NCBI GenBank assembly: GCA_929200315.1
Contig: CAKMZB010000003.1
Location: 254,761-318,760, forward strand
Source of the DNA: an uncultured Alphaproteobacteria bacterium
Lineage (GTDB): Bacteria; Pseudomonadota; Alphaproteobacteria; Rhizobiales; Rhizobiaceae
Direction of reading: 5' to 3'
Length of the DNA stretch: 64,000 nt
Shown here one piece after another: positions 7,941-19,148 of this stretch. Both the position numbers and the translations under genes were made by a program. The stretch's first letter is position 1. Every line of letters starts with the position of its first letter. The notes beneath the pieces were generated by a model. The model saw only the letters and a program-made list of their open reading frames with translations, had not been told where the DNA came from and did no database searches.

Positions 7941-8093
7941 GTCCCCGGTGGCAAACCGCCGCCCGGCGCACCTGCGCTTGGTTGCTCAGACATAAGCTTC
8001 CTGCCCGGACTTCCACGTTGCGGACGGGGCCATTTCTACGTGGGCTGTCTTCGCGATCCCCCAGGCAACAAGATCGCGCTGTTTAGTGGCAAT
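7941..8093 (+). pseudogene. C-terminal remnant of a VOC (glyoxalase-like) gene
   Basis: The frame reads PGGKPPPGAPALG, then after a poorly matching stretch HFYVGCLRDPPGNKIALF. VOC/glyoxalase family proteins end with a GAPGLR element followed by YYxAFxxDPDGNxIE, which this resembles. There is no start codon in a sensible place and no first half. It is probably a decayed tail. Confidence 0.5.
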
Positions 8094-8122
8094 CAGGGAG
8101 AGCCGGCACGGAACGGGGAACT

Positions 8123-9574
8123 CTACCCGTCGACCCACAGGTCCATCGGTGCGCTGCGCCCCTTCAACCTGATCTTGGGCCTCAACTCCAAATCGATCAC
8201 CGAATCCGACATCCCGATCAGGCCTGTTTGCGCCATCAGATCGTCACTCGCCGCCAGACGACAGCCGAGATTACGTGTTGCTGCCTCTATGCGACTTGCG
8301 ATGTTGACCGTGTCGCCCACGACCGCGAATTCAAGCCGCCGTTCCGGCCCGATGTCACCCATCACTGCAGGGCCGTAGTGGATGCCGACGGATACTTCTA
8401 TTGGGGCTTCCCCGCGGCGCTCGCGTTCAACGTTCCAGGCCTTGGTCCTCGCGATGATCTGCTGTCCCGCCGCCAGCGCGTTGGCCGCATCCCGATCACC
8501 GGGTATTGGAGTGCCGAACGTCGCCATTACACCATCGCCGAGATATTTATCGAGGGTACCATCATTGTCGAAGATCGCCCGCTCCACCATCGAATGGTAT
8601 TGGCGCAGCAGGTCCATCACTTCAGTCGGCGACAGAACAGCCGCCAATTTGGTGAAGCCTACAATGTCAGTGAAAAGTATAGCGATGTTCTGACTGCGCA
8701 CGGCACCGATGTCATGTTTGGCCGAGGCAAGCGTGTCCACGATGCTTGAGGGGAAATAGCGCGAAAGGTTCGCCCGTTCCTCTGCCAGCGAAGCCTGCCG
8801 GATGAGCAGCCTGTTGGACCTGTAGCCCTTTACGGCAAGAATGGCGGCAACAATCACGAAGACAACGATCTCCTGCAATCGCAATGCGGGCCGGACGCTG
8901 TTGGGGTCCAGATCGGCGGCCATTCCCGGATAGGTCGGCAACGCCTGCTGCACAGCCGCTGTAAGTTCAGGCACTTGTCGACCGAACAGGGCCACCCCGA
9001 CGACGGCAAGGGTCCACAGAATTGCGACCTGCGTCCCGATCATCCAGACGGTGCGCCAGGAATAGGCAAGGGTCGCCGTTGCCAGAATGATGAAGAAGTA
9101 GCTGAAACTGTCGAACGAAAAGAGAAATGCGTTCGGCACCGGCTCGGGCATTGCGGGGTTCGGTACAACGAAAATCAGCGTCATTACGATGAGATCGAGA
9201 TAGATCAGGGCGAGTTCTGCTCTCGAATAACTGGCGCGCGCCAGACGCAGTTGCAGCCAACCGAGGCCGATCAGCAGCAGCACGATTGCCTGATAAAAAA
9301 GCACGCTTGGATGCCAGTTCAGTATCGGCAGCAGACAAAAAACGATGCCCAGAGCAGCCGTCCGCGCGATGACGGCGAAACGGTGACCCTCGCGCTTTTC
9401 ACGCTCCAACGCCTCGGCAACGTAGGGGCTGGAAGCCGCAAGTGCCTCGTCTTCCTCTCGCATTTTGCGAAAGCTGTTCACCAAAGGGCGTATGGGCGGC
9501 GGCGGTTCAGGGATCAATCTGGTCATGGGCCTGCAAACCTGCTGCACGATTGCCGACAAGTGTGCGGCAGTCAC
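8123..9574 (-). CDS. Membrane adenylate/guanylate cyclase (class III)
   Basis: Up to 483 residues. A soluble N-terminus is followed by about six hydrophobic segments (roughly residues 70-270) and a short signalling helix (ERANLSRYFPSSIVDTLA). The class III cyclase domain starts near residue 295 with NIAILFTDIVGFTKL. It has DKYLGDGVMATFG and the later GPERRLEFAVVGDTVNIASR stretch, so the metal-binding Asp residues and the Arg/Asn transition-state region are present. It should make cAMP (or cGMP) at the inner membrane. The start may be the GTG at 9574 or the in-frame ATG at 9526; neither has a strong ribosome site. Confidence 0.85.
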   Translation of the reverse strand: MTAAHLSAIVQQVCRPMTRLIPEPPPPIRPLVNSFRKMREEDEALAASSPYVAEALEREKREGHRFAVIARTAALGIVFCLLPILNWHPSVLFYQAIVLLLIGLGWLQLRLARASYSRAELALIYLDLIVMTLIFVVPNPAMPEPVPNAFLFSFDSFSYFFIILATATLAYSWRTVWMIGTQVAILWTLAVVGVALFGRQVPELTAAVQQALPTYPGMAADLDPNSVRPALRLQEIVVFVIVAAILAVKGYRSNRLLIRQASLAEERANLSRYFPSSIVDTLASAKHDIGAVRSQNIAILFTDIVGFTKLAAVLSPTEVMDLLRQYHSMVERAIFDNDGTLDKYLGDGVMATFGTPIPGDRDAANALAAGQQIIARTKAWNVERERRGEAPIEVSVGIHYGPAVMGDIGPERRLEFAVVGDTVNIASRIEAATRNLGCRLAASDDLMAQTGLIGMSDSVIDLELRPKIRLKGRSAPMDLWVDG

Positions 9575-9636
9575 CGGGAGACTGCAATGCGCCGCGCCCG
9601 CCCAGCCTTGCGCACGTCGCTTCGCGTGAGCGCAAA

Positions 9637-12354
<2,718 letters not shown>

Positions 12355-12561
12355 GGAGGGCCTCTGCTTGGGCGTCGTTTGGCGGCTCTATAACACCCTG
12401 CGCCAGTGATGCCAGCCGGTGGAGCGCCGCATCCTGCTAAGGTTGAATGAGTGTACCCGCGGTTCGTTTCGGCCTTTGCCCGCCCTTTGTTCACCCTTTG
12501 GATGTGGCGTAAACGCCAATCCGGCTCTATATCGGCGGCGAACAAACACCGGAATCCATCC

Positions 12562-13200
12562 ATGGCTGAGGAAAATGCTGCCCTGGCGACCGTCGATAAG
12601 CGCCCCATCAATCCGGCGCTCAAGCTCGCGCTGGAGCTGGGGCCGGTGGCGCTCTTCGTGCTGACCTACAATTTCGGCGACCGGTTTGCTGCAATGCTCG
12701 GCCTGACGGGCATTTTGGAAAAACCAATCTTCCTCGCCACCGCCGTCATCATGGTGGCAACCGTGGTGGCAATTGGCTTTTCCTGGATACTCACTCGCAC
12801 TCTCCCCGCCATGCCGCTTGTAACGGTGGTGGTGGTGAGCGTCTTTGGCGGGCTGACGCTCTATTTACAGGATGATCTCTTCATCAAATTAAAGCCGACC
12901 ATCGTGAACACGCTCTTTGGCGTGACGCTGCTCGGCGGCATGATGTTTGGCAAATCGCTCTTGCGCGTGGTGCTCGATTCCTCCTTCCCCATGGATGATG
13001 AGGGCTGGGCGAAGCTCACCTGGCGGTGGGGCTTTTTCTTTCTTGTTCTGGCGATCGTGAATGAGGTGGTCTGGCGCAATTTTTCAGAGAGCTTCTGGGT
13101 CGGCTTTAAGCTCTGGGGCATGACCGGTCTGACCTTCCTCTTTGTCGCCAGCCAGGCCCCGCTGATGATGCGCCATTCGACGGAAGAGGATGAGGACTAG
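12562..13200 (+). CDS. yciB: Inner membrane-spanning protein YciB / septation protein IspZ
   Basis: A 212-residue membrane protein with five or six hydrophobic segments. It shows the family pattern KLALELGPVALFVLTY at the N-terminus, a TLYLQDDLFIKLKPTIVN loop in the middle, and WRNFSESFWVGFKLWGMTG near the end. The ATG at 12562 is preferred over the longer frame because the preceding residues are not family-like. YciB/IspZ is linked to cell division and envelope synthesis. It ends four bases before the convergent glutaredoxin-MauE gene. Confidence 0.92.
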   Translation: MAEENAALATVDKRPINPALKLALELGPVALFVLTYNFGDRFAAMLGLTGILEKPIFLATAVIMVATVVAIGFSWILTRTLPAMPLVTVVVVSVFGGLTLYLQDDLFIKLKPTIVNTLFGVTLLGGMMFGKSLLRVVLDSSFPMDDEGWAKLTWRWGFFFLVLAIVNEVVWRNFSESFWVGFKLWGMTGLTFLFVASQAPLMMRHSTEEDED

Positions 13201-13204
13201 AGCC

Positions 13205-13945
13205 TCAGACCAAAACGAGGTTCTTCAACAGAACCCAGATGCCCGCGCCGATCATGAAGAGATTTTCTGTCAGCGAAACGAAACCGAGGGGCACGTTCTT
13301 GTCTCCGCCCACGCATGCGCATTTGAGCTCACGCTTGTCGACATAGACCGCCTTGAAGACCGAAATCGCGCCAATCGTGCCGATGAAAAGCGCGAGCGGC
13401 GCGGCCACGAACCACAGCACGCCTCCCACCATCAGCACCCCGGCGAGACCTTCCGCATAGGGGTAGATGTAGGCGTAAGGCACGTAGCGACGGGCTAACA
13501 GGTCATAGTTGAGGAACATGGTGGAGAAACGCTCCACATCCTGCAATTTCTGCACAGCGAGCAACGTCATGGAAATGGAAACGAACCATTCTACCGCACG
13601 CAATGTGAGCGATGAGCCGTAGAAGGACCAGCTCAAAACCAGCGCGAGCGCCGCAGCGACGACAAAGATTGCGATGACCGGGCGGTAGGTCGGTCTGCCG
13701 CTGGTGTCTTTGCCGAGATGCTTGCGGAGCGCGTCATAGCCGCCGATCCGCTCCCCTTCGATCCAGATTTGCGGCGTGGTTTTGACGTCGTGCTCTTCCT
13801 TAAAGGCATCCACTTCTACCCGCGTGTGGAACGGCTGATCGTCGACCGTGAAACCGGACCGTTCCAACAGCGCCTTTGCCTTCAGCCCAGACGGGCAGAG
13901 GTGGTCTTCCAGGACCATGCGGCGGATGCGAGCGGTTTGGGTCAT
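13205..13945 (-). CDS. Glutaredoxin domain fused to a MauE/DoxX-like membrane domain
   Basis: A 246-residue two-domain protein. Residues 1-85 form a glutaredoxin-like fold: LEDHLCPSGLKAKALLERSG holds a CPSG active site with a single cysteine, and TTPQIWIEGERIGGYDALRK is the cis-Pro region and GGYDxL glutathione site. The rest has four membrane helices of MauE/DoxX type. It includes EWFVSISMTLLAVQKLQDVE and the conserved segment GVLMVGGVLWFVAAPLALFI, then CACVGGDKNVPLGFVSLTEN. MauE-like proteins support disulfide formation of methylamine dehydrogenase or act as small redox membrane proteins. The fusion suggests thiol transfer to a membrane quinone-linked partner; that is inference. Confidence 0.8.
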   Translation of the reverse strand: MTQTARIRRMVLEDHLCPSGLKAKALLERSGFTVDDQPFHTRVEVDAFKEEHDVKTTPQIWIEGERIGGYDALRKHLGKDTSGRPTYRPVIAIFVVAAALALVLSWSFYGSSLTLRAVEWFVSISMTLLAVQKLQDVERFSTMFLNYDLLARRYVPYAYIYPYAEGLAGVLMVGGVLWFVAAPLALFIGTIGAISVFKAVYVDKRELKCACVGGDKNVPLGFVSLTENLFMIGAGIWVLLKNLVLV

Positions 13946-13963
13946 TGTGTTAGCCTAACGAAA

Positions 13964-13993
13964 AAGGGCGCTGCGGTTTCCCGCAACGCCCTT
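13964..13993 (-). terminator. Rho-independent terminator of the ABC binding-protein gene
   Basis: AAGGGCG and TGCGG arms pair with CCGCA and CGCCCTT around a short loop, with one mismatch. On the minus strand the hairpin is followed by TTTTTCGTT. It lies 36 bp past the stop of the binding-protein gene. Confidence 0.8.
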
Positions 13994-14028
13994 CATATCA
14001 GCACCCCGGGGGCGCGCTTCAAGTCAGA

Positions 14029-14823
14029 TCAATAGACGTCAAAGTCGAAATATTTGGCCTGCACCTTTTCATAGGTGCCGTTGGCGCGGATGGCGGCGAT
14101 CGCTTTGTTGAAGCGCTCGCGCAGCTCGTCGTCACCCTTACGGATGGCGATGCCTGCACCGTCACCAAAATATTTCGGATCATTTTCCATCATGCCGACC
14201 AATTTGGAACCGGAACCGGCATCGGTTTTCAGATATTCGCCCAGCACCACGGAATCAGCAGCCACCGCGTCCAAACGACCAGCTGCGAGATCCGCATTGG
14301 CCTCATCCTGAGTCGGGTAGAGGCGGATTGTGGAGCCTGCATAGGTGTCTTCCAGGAACGTTGCATGGGTCGTGGAAGACTGTGCGCCGATGGTCTTGCC
14401 GGTCAGAGCTGCAGGGGTCGTTTCCGTCAGATCCGTGTTCTTCGGCGCGATCAGCGCAGGAGGCGTGGAATAATATTTGTCGGAGAAATCGACCTTTTCC
14501 TTACGCTCATCCGTGATCGACATGGAGGCGACGATGGCGTCATATTTGTTGGCCAGAAGGGCTGGAATGATGCCGTCCCAGTCCTGCGCCACGAATGTGC
14601 ATTCCGCATTCATCTCAGCACAGAGCGCCTTGGCGATGTCGATGTCGAAGCCCTTCAGCTCACCACTGTCGGAATCGGTGAAGTTAAAGGGCGGGTAGGC
14701 GCCCTCTGTGCCAATACGGATCGTGTTGGCCTGAGTGCCCCCGGAACCCTGATAGGTGATGTAGGCCCAGGCAGCGATTGCCGCGACGAGTGCCGCTACT
14801 GCAAGTTTGATTGAAAGACGCAT
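14029..14823 (-). CDS. Amino-acid ABC transporter periplasmic binding protein
   Basis: A 264-residue family 3 solute-binding protein. An N-terminal uncleaved or cleaved signal segment (LAVAALVAAIAAWAYI) is followed by IRIGTEGAYPPFNFTDSDSG and GFDIDIAKALCAEM. These are the signature of polar amino-acid binding proteins (lysine/arginine/ornithine/histidine type). The gene stands alone with its own terminator. Two permease genes of the matching kind lie at 26.9-28.4 kb, but no ATPase was found in the window. Confidence 0.9.
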   Translation of the reverse strand: MRLSIKLAVAALVAAIAAWAYITYQGSGGTQANTIRIGTEGAYPPFNFTDSDSGELKGFDIDIAKALCAEMNAECTFVAQDWDGIIPALLANKYDAIVASMSITDERKEKVDFSDKYYSTPPALIAPKNTDLTETTPAALTGKTIGAQSSTTHATFLEDTYAGSTIRLYPTQDEANADLAAGRLDAVAADSVVLGEYLKTDAGSGSKLVGMMENDPKYFGDGAGIAIRKGDDELRERFNKAIAAIRANGTYEKVQAKYFDFDVY

Positions 14824-14982
14824 GAATAGTCCTCTGTCGTTATGGCATCCGGCAGGCCTCGCGCTAGCCGGTTTGAGCGCAATCCAACCGATGCGCGCCG
14901 CAATTGCAAGATTTACTCAGGGGGCTTCTGGCTGACCCACCTCACGTCCTGCCCGGCCCCACCGCTCCGGATGTGTCGATAA

Positions 14983-17262
14983 CTACACGAAGTCCATGCT
15001 GTCAGACAGAGGCATCGAGCGGACGCGCTCACCCGTCAGCGCGAAAATCGCATTCGCCAAAGCGGGGATAGAGGGCGGTGTTCCCGGCTCCCCCATGCCG
15101 CCCATATGGTCGGCATTTTCCAGCAATTCGATGTGAATGTCCGGACACTGATCTATGCGCATCGCATCGAACGTGTCGAAATTCGTCTCCTGCACCATGC
15201 CGTCTTCAAATGTGATGGCCTGACCTAGCGCCGACGACAACCCGAACACGATGCCGGACATAAGCTGTGCCTTGCAGATGCCGGGGTCGATCACGCGGCC
15301 GGAGTCGGCAGCACACCATACATTTGTGATCGCAATGCCGTCGTCGCGGCTCTCCACCTCAACAACCTGCGCCACCCAGGTGCCGAAAGAGAGTGTGAAT
15401 GCCATGCCCTTCGCCCGACCGGGCGTCGCCGGGGCAGACCAACGTGCCATATCGGCAACCTTTTTGATCGCGGCCTGCGCGGTGGGATAATCCTTCATCA
15501 GCGCAAGGCGCATATCGAGCGGGTCCATTTCAGCCGCATGGGCGCATTCATCGATGAAACTCTCTTGGAAGAAGCCGTTGTAGGAATTGCCAACCGACCG
15601 CCAGATGCCGACGGGCACTGCAACATCGGCGATAATGTCAGAGACGCGGTAATTCTCCACACTATAGGGCTGGTCGTAAGCACCTTGGGCAATGGAACTG
15701 TCCGGCCCAACAGCAAAAAGGGATGGGTAGAAGCGGTCCAGGGCACTCTTCATGATGGAGGGGCAGGCAATGCGAGCGTCGATTGCAACGGGCACGCCAT
15801 CATCCCCCAACAGCGCCCGCCACGACGACATGGCCGCCGGGCGGTAGGCGTCGTGAGTCATGTCCTCTTCCCGACTCCAGACTGTCTTCACCGGTCGGCC
15901 CGGAAAGGCCTTCGCAATGCGGGTGGCATAGCGGACGAAATCCACCTCGACACGGCGGCCAAACCCACCACCAAGATAGGTTATCTTTACGAAGGTGTTC
16001 TCCTCCGCTACCCCGGCCTCATGAGCGCAATCTTCAAGGGCAATGGTGGGGGCTTGCGTCCCCGCCCAGATGTCCAGCCGTTCGCCATCTGCAGAAAGCA
16101 AAGCCGTGGCGTTCATCGGCTCCATGGTGGCATGGGCCAGATATGGCACCTGATAGCGCGCCTCGATCACCCGGTCCCGCCGCGCATCGGCAAAGGCCGT
16201 GTCGACGTCACCATCGTTGCGTGGATGGAACCCGCTGCCATTGTCCAGCGCGTCGCCAATCTGCTCCATGATCGCGTCGGTCGTGGAGGGATAGGGCGCT
16301 TCGCCCCATTCCACGTCCACCAATTCTGCTGCCTTGAAGGCCGTCCATGTGTCCTGCGCAACAACGGCAAAACCGCCGCCAAACGGCTCTCCGTCGCGGG
16401 AAATATCGATCACATCAATGACGCCGCGCACCTTCCGGGCCTCACGGGCGTTGAAGGACAACATCGGCCCACCAAGGCGCGGATTCATCTTGATGGTGGC
16501 ATAGAGCATGTCCGGCAGATCGACATCCATGCCAAAGATCGGCGCGCCGGTGACCTTGGCGCGCATATCCGTGCGCGGCTGGCTTTTGCCAAGCACCGTC
16601 CAGGTGGATGGATCGCGCAGCTCTATATCGGTAGGTGGCTCAAGCGCAGAGGCGGCCTGGGCGAGCGAACCGTAAGTCAGTCGCGTCCCGTCCGGCAACT
16701 CCACAGCACCATCAGCGGTGCTGAGGCGGTCAACGGCAATGCTGAATTGTTCGGCAGCGGCGAGCTTTAGCGTTTCACGCGCGGCCGCACCGGCCCGTCG
16801 CATCGGCTCAAACGCATCTCTTGTCGAGGATGATCCACCGGTGGCCTGAATGCCAAAAATCTTGCCGACAGCCCTGGTCGCTGCGCGGCTGGACTGCGCC
16901 AATACACCGCGATCCAGGTGACCGAACGGCACAAGCTCATGCATCATCGTGGAGTTGAAATAAGCGTCGGAGGCCGGTGCGATCAAAGTGCGGATGCGCT
17001 CCACCGGCACATCGAGTTCCTCGGCAACAAGAGCGACCAAAGTCGTCGCCACCCCCTGCCCCATTTCCGAGCGCGGCACATAGACGGAGACAACATCATT
17101 GTCGGTGATCGTCACATAGGGGTTGAACGGATTTTCGCCTGATCCGCGCTTCGCCTCGAGCGGATTTTCAGGCGTCTCAAGCACCTTGTAAGCGCCAAAG
17201 GCGACACCACCGGCAATGGCTGCTGTGCCTATGAGGAATGTGCGGCGAAGAATTTTTCCCAT
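14983..17262 (-). CDS. Molybdenum hydroxylase large subunit (IorB-like, xanthine dehydrogenase family)
   Basis: A 759-residue molybdopterin-cytosine-dinucleotide-type catalytic subunit. The N-terminus MGKILRRTFLIGTAAIAGGV has a twin-arginine-like signal, as in isoquinoline 1-oxidoreductase beta subunits exported to the periplasm. Conserved family blocks include VYVPRSEMGQGVATTLVALV, THDAYRPAAMSSWRA and the C-terminal GGMGEPGTPPSIPALANAIF, with the active-site Glu region (GEPGTPP). It is paired with the 2Fe-2S subunit gene just upstream, four bases apart. The substrate, an N-heterocycle or aldehyde, cannot be told. Confidence 0.88.
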   Translation of the reverse strand: MGKILRRTFLIGTAAIAGGVAFGAYKVLETPENPLEAKRGSGENPFNPYVTITDNDVVSVYVPRSEMGQGVATTLVALVAEELDVPVERIRTLIAPASDAYFNSTMMHELVPFGHLDRGVLAQSSRAATRAVGKIFGIQATGGSSSTRDAFEPMRRAGAAARETLKLAAAEQFSIAVDRLSTADGAVELPDGTRLTYGSLAQAASALEPPTDIELRDPSTWTVLGKSQPRTDMRAKVTGAPIFGMDVDLPDMLYATIKMNPRLGGPMLSFNAREARKVRGVIDVIDISRDGEPFGGGFAVVAQDTWTAFKAAELVDVEWGEAPYPSTTDAIMEQIGDALDNGSGFHPRNDGDVDTAFADARRDRVIEARYQVPYLAHATMEPMNATALLSADGERLDIWAGTQAPTIALEDCAHEAGVAEENTFVKITYLGGGFGRRVEVDFVRYATRIAKAFPGRPVKTVWSREEDMTHDAYRPAAMSSWRALLGDDGVPVAIDARIACPSIMKSALDRFYPSLFAVGPDSSIAQGAYDQPYSVENYRVSDIIADVAVPVGIWRSVGNSYNGFFQESFIDECAHAAEMDPLDMRLALMKDYPTAQAAIKKVADMARWSAPATPGRAKGMAFTLSFGTWVAQVVEVESRDDGIAITNVWCAADSGRVIDPGICKAQLMSGIVFGLSSALGQAITFEDGMVQETNFDTFDAMRIDQCPDIHIELLENADHMGGMGEPGTPPSIPALANAIFALTGERVRSMPLSDSMDFV

Positions 17263-17266
17263 GTCT

Positions 17267-17761
17267 CTAGCCCTCCACCGTCTCAGGTTTGACGGCAGAA
17301 TTCTGCTCGGCGGCGCGTTTGATGGCAGCGCGGATGCGCGGATAAGTACCGCAGCGGCAAAGGTTGCCGCTCATGGCATCATCAATGTCTTCGTCGGTGG
17401 GGTTCGGCACTTCATTAAGCAGTGCAACAGCGGACATGATCTGCCCGGACTGGCAATAGCCACACTGGGCAACCTGTTCGGCAATCCAGGCTTCTTGCAC
17501 ACGGTGGAGTGTCTCCCCAACGGCGAGGCCGTCAACGGTGGTGATCTGGGCACCTTCGACGGTTTCCATCGGTGTGACGCAGGACCGTGTAGGCGCGCCA
17601 TCCACCAGCACGGTACACGCGCCGCAGGCGGCAATGCCGCAACCGAATTTCGGGCCCTTTACCTTGGCCACATCACGAAGCGCCCAGAGCAGCGGCATCT
17701 CACCGTCCACATCGAGCGAACGCTCCTCCCCGTTGATGGTCAGATCGATCATGAAAGTCAT
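17267..17761 (-). CDS. 2Fe-2S subunit of molybdenum hydroxylase (IorA-like)
   Basis: About 164 residues. The plant-type ferredoxin cluster is bound by [16 protein letters not shown] with a later Cys, and the second cluster by [12 protein letters not shown] and NLCRCGTY. This is the standard small subunit that passes electrons from the molybdenum centre. The start at 17761 is chosen so that translation begins just before [13 protein letters not shown]; an upstream in-frame codon at 17803 would add residues without family support. It forms an operon with the large subunit and is divergent from a TetR gene. Confidence 0.9.
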   Translation of the reverse strand: MTFMIDLTINGEERSLDVDGEMPLLWALRDVAKVKGPKFGCGIAACGACTVLVDGAPTRSCVTPMETVEGAQITTVDGLAVGETLHRVQEAWIAEQVAQCGYCQSGQIMSAVALLNEVPNPTDEDIDDAMSGNLCRCGTYPRIRAAIKRAAEQNSAVKPETVEG

Positions 17762-17813
17762 GTTCCCATTCAATGGGCCCAAAGGCCGGTATGACGCTAG
17801 CATCGCGCCGTTC

Positions 17814-17838
17814 TTGACAAAATATCGAAATGTGTCAA
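17814..17838. promoter_or_regulatory. Inverted repeat, probable TetR operator/promoter
   Basis: TTGACA at 17814-17819 and TGTCAA at 17833-17838 form an inverted repeat with 13 bp between arms. It lies 12 bp before the TetR start and 53 bp before the divergent iorA-like start. This is where a TetR dimer controlling both genes would bind. The TTGACA may also be a -35 element. Confidence 0.5.
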
Positions 17839-17849
17839 ATCGTCAATAT

Positions 17850-18419
17850 ATGAAACCTGCACACAAAACCGAACGCCGCACCAAAATTCTCGCGGCAGCC
17901 ATGCAGGCCGTTGGCACCTACGGCTATCGCCGAACTTCCATGGAGGAAATCGCGCGGGCCTGCGGCCTGTCACGCCCGGCACTCTATCAGATGTTTTCCG
18001 GCAAGGCCGACATATATCGCGCCCTTGTGGAAGACCTGACAACGCAGGCCCTCACAGATGCACGTGAGGCGTTGGCGGATGACGGCTCACTCGAGGATCG
18101 CCTCAATGAAGTGCTGTTGCGGGCCGTGGTTCGCCCCATGCGCATGGTCGCGTCACTCCCCCACGGAGCGGAACTGTTGTCCATGAAGGCTGAAGTCGCG
18201 GGCGATCTTTTCCGCGACTGGGACGATGCCATGGTGGACACCATCGCTGAAAGCCTGATGGAGCGCGAGGGCTTCGCCCCGGACATTGCCCAAGACCTCG
18301 CCATCTCCGTGATGCTACAAGTTGAAGGTCTGAAGGCGCGCGACCCCAGCATAGACATGCTCATTGCCGGCTGCGAACGCATCGCCCGCGTTGCCGCGGC
18401 AGCGTGTCGGATGGAGTGA
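17850..18419 (+). CDS. TetR family transcriptional regulator
   Basis: A 189-residue repressor. The N-terminal helix-turn-helix (RRTKILAAAMQAVGTYGYRR and SMEEIARACGLSRPALYQMF) is typical. The C-terminal helical domain is variable and does not reveal the ligand. The start is the ATG at 17850, which leaves a normal short N-terminus before the HTH. It is divergent from the IorAB-type operon and most likely represses it until the substrate is present. That target is inferred from position. Confidence 0.9.
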   Translation: MKPAHKTERRTKILAAAMQAVGTYGYRRTSMEEIARACGLSRPALYQMFSGKADIYRALVEDLTTQALTDAREALADDGSLEDRLNEVLLRAVVRPMRMVASLPHGAELLSMKAEVAGDLFRDWDDAMVDTIAESLMEREGFAPDIAQDLAISVMLQVEGLKARDPSIDMLIAGCERIARVAAAACRME

Positions 18420-18459
18420 GGCCTTAAAGCCCAGACGAGGTCATCTGAATGATGGCTCT

Positions 18460-18969
18460 TTAGCCAAAAGGCATTTCCACCAGCGGCAGATCTGTTGGTC
18501 CCGGGCTCGCTCCTGCCGCTGTCAGCAAACAATGTATCTGACCGCGATGGTGTGTTTGATGATTGAACAGGTGAGCGACGCAGAGCCAGGTCGAGCGGTT
18601 CATCTCAATATCAGTACCGGACATGACCCAGGATGTTTCTGTGCCCAGAAACGCGTCTGTCAGAGTATTGGCCCAATCAATGATACGCTCATCGAGTTGC
18701 TGGCGTTTGGCGAGAAACTCCTGCCAATCGCCCGGTTGGTTCATATCAACCTGCGCCGCGAGTTTGGGCTTGGGCTCACCATCAAATCGGGCAAGCCACA
18801 ATTCATCACCCCACCAAAGATGGTTGAAGGTGCGATGGATCGACCCAAAAAACGCCCCGGCATCACGCCGTCTTTCAGCATCGGTCAACGTGCTGGCGGC
18901 ATCGCACAATGATGTGTTTTGCCAGCGGTTATAGTGCGCCATCAGGCGGCAATGGTCTGTCGAGATCAT
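18460..18969 (-). CDS. DinB family protein
   Basis: A 169-residue four-helix bundle protein of the DinB/YfiT superfamily. The metal-binding histidines are visible in SIHRTFNHLWWGDELW (about residues 43-58) and HLFNHQTHHRGQIHCLL (about 134-150). Family members are metal-dependent and often thiol- or S-transferase-like; the reaction here is unknown. The C-terminus ends PLVEMPFG. It is a single gene, divergent from ispG. Confidence 0.88.
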   Translation of the reverse strand: MISTDHCRLMAHYNRWQNTSLCDAASTLTDAERRRDAGAFFGSIHRTFNHLWWGDELWLARFDGEPKPKLAAQVDMNQPGDWQEFLAKRQQLDERIIDWANTLTDAFLGTETSWVMSGTDIEMNRSTWLCVAHLFNHQTHHRGQIHCLLTAAGASPGPTDLPLVEMPFG

Positions 18970-19148
18970 GTGTTAACTCATTAGTATTGGGAGGATTGGA
19001 GGGCACCATAGCATGGCGCGCGTCTGATCTTACCATAAGCCCCGGCAGCCCAAACGCTGGGGACGTTTGCCGCCTTGGCCACAGGTGACGCGGGGCGCCC
19101 CGCATCCTATGTAGGGCCAAAGCCGTTTTGGCATCACGAGACCGCGCC

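Noticed and set aside
15538..16770. A 410-codon plus-strand open frame
   Set aside because: It is the antisense shadow of the molybdenum hydroxylase large-subunit gene, which has clear family motifs.
19090..19103. Palindrome GCGGGGCGCCCCGC before ispG
   Set aside because: G+C-only palindromes of this size can arise by chance in such DNA, and there is no T-run or second copy to support a terminator or operator.
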